Assembly (NCBI RefSeq): GCF_039812505.1
Contig: NZ_JBDIAQ010000004.1
Span: 10,865-74,864, forward strand
Origin: Intrasporangium_A sp039812505
GTDB lineage: Bacteria > Actinomycetota > Actinomycetes > Actinomycetales > Dermatophilaceae
Length of the DNA: 64,000 bases
Direction: 5' to 3'
Made by a program: the position numbers and the translations under genes
Part shown: piece by piece, positions 62,916 to 64,000 of the stretch
Numbering within the stretch: position 1 is the stretch's first letter
Layout: each line of letters opens with the position of its first letter
Notes under the pieces: model-generated
Seen by the model: only the letters and a program-made list of their open reading frames with translations
The model's database searches: none
Told to the model about the DNA's origin: nothing

Positions 62916-64000
62916 TCATACGGCGGCCGGCCGCCCCACCGCCGGCTTCGCGTCGACGCCGGCCTCCTTGCGCTGCTGGGCGGTGATCGGGGCAGGTGCG
63001 GCGGTCAGCGGGTCGTAGCCGCCGCCGGACTTCGGGAAGGCGATGACGTCGCGGATCGAGTCGGTGCCGGCCAGCAGCGCGACGATCCGGTCCCAGCCGA
63101 AGGCGATGCCGCCGTGCGGCGGGGCGCCGTACTGGAAGGCCTCGAGCAGGAACCCGAACTTCTCCTGCGCCTCCTCGGGAGTGATCCCCATCACCGCGAA
63201 GACGCGCTCCTGCACATCGCGACGGTGGATACGGATCGAGCCCCCGCCGATCTCGTTGCCGTTGCAGACCATGTCGTAGGCATAGGCCAGAGCCTCGTCG
63301 GGCCGCTCGTCGAAGGTGTCCTCGAACTCCTTCTTCGGCGAGGTGAAGGCGTGGTGCACTGCCGTCCAGGCGCTGTGCCCGAGGGCGACGTCGCCGGATG
63401 CGGTCGCCTCGGCGGAGGGCTCGAACAGCGGCGCGTCGAGCACCCAGAGGAAGCTCCACGCGTCCTCGTCGACGAGCCCGCAGCGGTGGCCGATCTCGAG
63501 CCGGGCGGCGCCGAGCAGCGCGCGGGACTCCTTGGCCCCGCCCGCCGCGAAGAAGATGCAGTCGCCCGGCTCGGCCCCCACGTGGCCGGCCAGCCCGGAC
63601 CGCTCGGCGTCGCTGAGGTTCTTGGCGACCGGACCGGACAGCTCGACGGACCCGTCGGCCGCGGGCTGCCCGACCAGGACGTAGGCCAGCCCCTTGGCGC
63701 CGCGCTGCCTGGCCCAGTCCTGCCAGGCGTCGAGCTGCCGGCGTGGCTGGGCGGCCCCGCCCGGCATGACGACGGCGCCGACGTACGGGGCCTGGAAGAC
63801 GCGGAAGGTCGTGTCCGCGAAGTAGTCGGTGCACTCCACGAGCTCATGCCCGAAGCGCAGGTCCGGCTTGTCGGTGCCGTAGCGCGCCATCGCCTCGGCG
63901 TACGTCATCCGCAGGAACGGCGTGTGCAGGTCGGCGCCGACGAGCTTCCAGATCTCGGTGACGATGGCCTCTCCGAGCTCGATGATGTCGTCCTGCTCGA
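62916..64000 (-). CDS. aspS: aspartyl-tRNA synthetase, C-terminal part (continues past right edge)
   Basis: 361 codons visible, open to the right edge. They include motif-2-adjacent segments, the bacterial GAD insertion (residues near GLAYVLVGQPAADG to HRCGLVDED) and motif 3 GIAFGWDRIVALLAG. The frame runs into the window from the right (IIELGEAIVTEIWKLVG), so the ATG at 63908 is internal. Charges tRNA(Asp), possibly also tRNA(Asn); the deciding residues lie outside the window. Confidence 0.95.
   Translation of the reverse strand, partial: EQDDIIELGEAIVTEIWKLVGADLHTPFLRMTYAEAMARYGTDKPDLRFGHELVECTDYFADTTFRVFQAPYVGAVVMPGGAAQPRRQLDAWQDWARQRGAKGLAYVLVGQPAADGSVELSGPVAKNLSDAERSGLAGHVGAEPGDCIFFAAGGAKESRALLGAARLEIGHRCGLVDEDAWSFLWVLDAPLFEPSAEATASGDVALGHSAWTAVHHAFTSPKKEFEDTFDERPDEALAYAYDMVCNGNEIGGGSIRIHRRDVQERVFAVMGITPEEAQEKFGFLLEAFQYGAPPHGGIAFGWDRIVALLAGTDSIRDVIAFPKSGGGYDPLTAAPAPITAQQRKEAGVDAKPAVGRPAAV

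Overview
The window comes from a high-GC actinobacterium, probably order Micrococcales and possibly Intrasporangiaceae (the family guess is inference from gene order). The evidence is the strong third-position GC bias, many GTG starts, an actinobacterial integration host factor (mihF), a PriA without ATPase motifs, F420 biosynthesis, and the order pyrR-pyrB-pyrC-carA-carB-pyrF-mihF-gmk-rpoZ-coaBC-metK-priA. Nearly every gene lies on the minus strand. I see no tRNA, rRNA, CRISPR array, insertion sequence or prophage.

Region 1 (1-16915) is accessory and the most interesting part. A nine-gene minus-strand operon (9961 down past the left edge) encodes a CoA ligase, alpha/beta hydrolase, F420/FMN LLM oxidoreductase, SDR, amidase, crotonase-family protein, glutaryl-CoA-dehydrogenase-like enzyme, MaoC hydratase and the F420 biosynthesis enzyme FbiC. 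A second minus-strand operon (16810-10877) encodes a complete Liv-type ABC importer and a second amidase. A TetR-family gene on the plus strand sits between them. Both operons start at promoters sharing a conserved block of about 25 bp that overlaps a TTGACA -35 box, so they look like one regulon: uptake, amide hydrolysis, CoA activation and beta-oxidation-like degradation of an unidentified amide-bearing acid, with an F420-linked redox step and its own cofactor gene.

Region 2 (16940-29148) is mostly housekeeping: rsmB-fmt-def, an ArsR/MFS pair with a palindromic leaderless promoter, a saccharopine-dehydrogenase-like reductase, priA, metK, coaBC, rpoZ, gmk and mihF.

Region 3 (29272-37590) is the pyrimidine operon pyrR-pyrB-pyrC-carA-carB-pyrF with a PyrR-binding loop over the pyrR ribosome-binding site. 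CarB carries an in-frame extra segment containing a perfect palindrome. Upstream of the operon (37591-37889, 299 bp without a gene) are two 21-bp tandem-repeat arrays.

Region 4 (37890-50968) holds a flavodoxin-like and a VOC protein, a cobalamin adenosyltransferase with an overlapping flavin reductase, nusB, efp, then the shikimate cluster aroQ-aroB-aroK-aroC, a prepilin peptidase, aroE, mltG, ruvX and alaS.

Region 5 (51154-64000) holds an oligopeptide ABC importer (oppC-A-B-D-F), rarA, an MmpL-type RND protein, a secreted PNGase A homologue and the 3' part of aspS.
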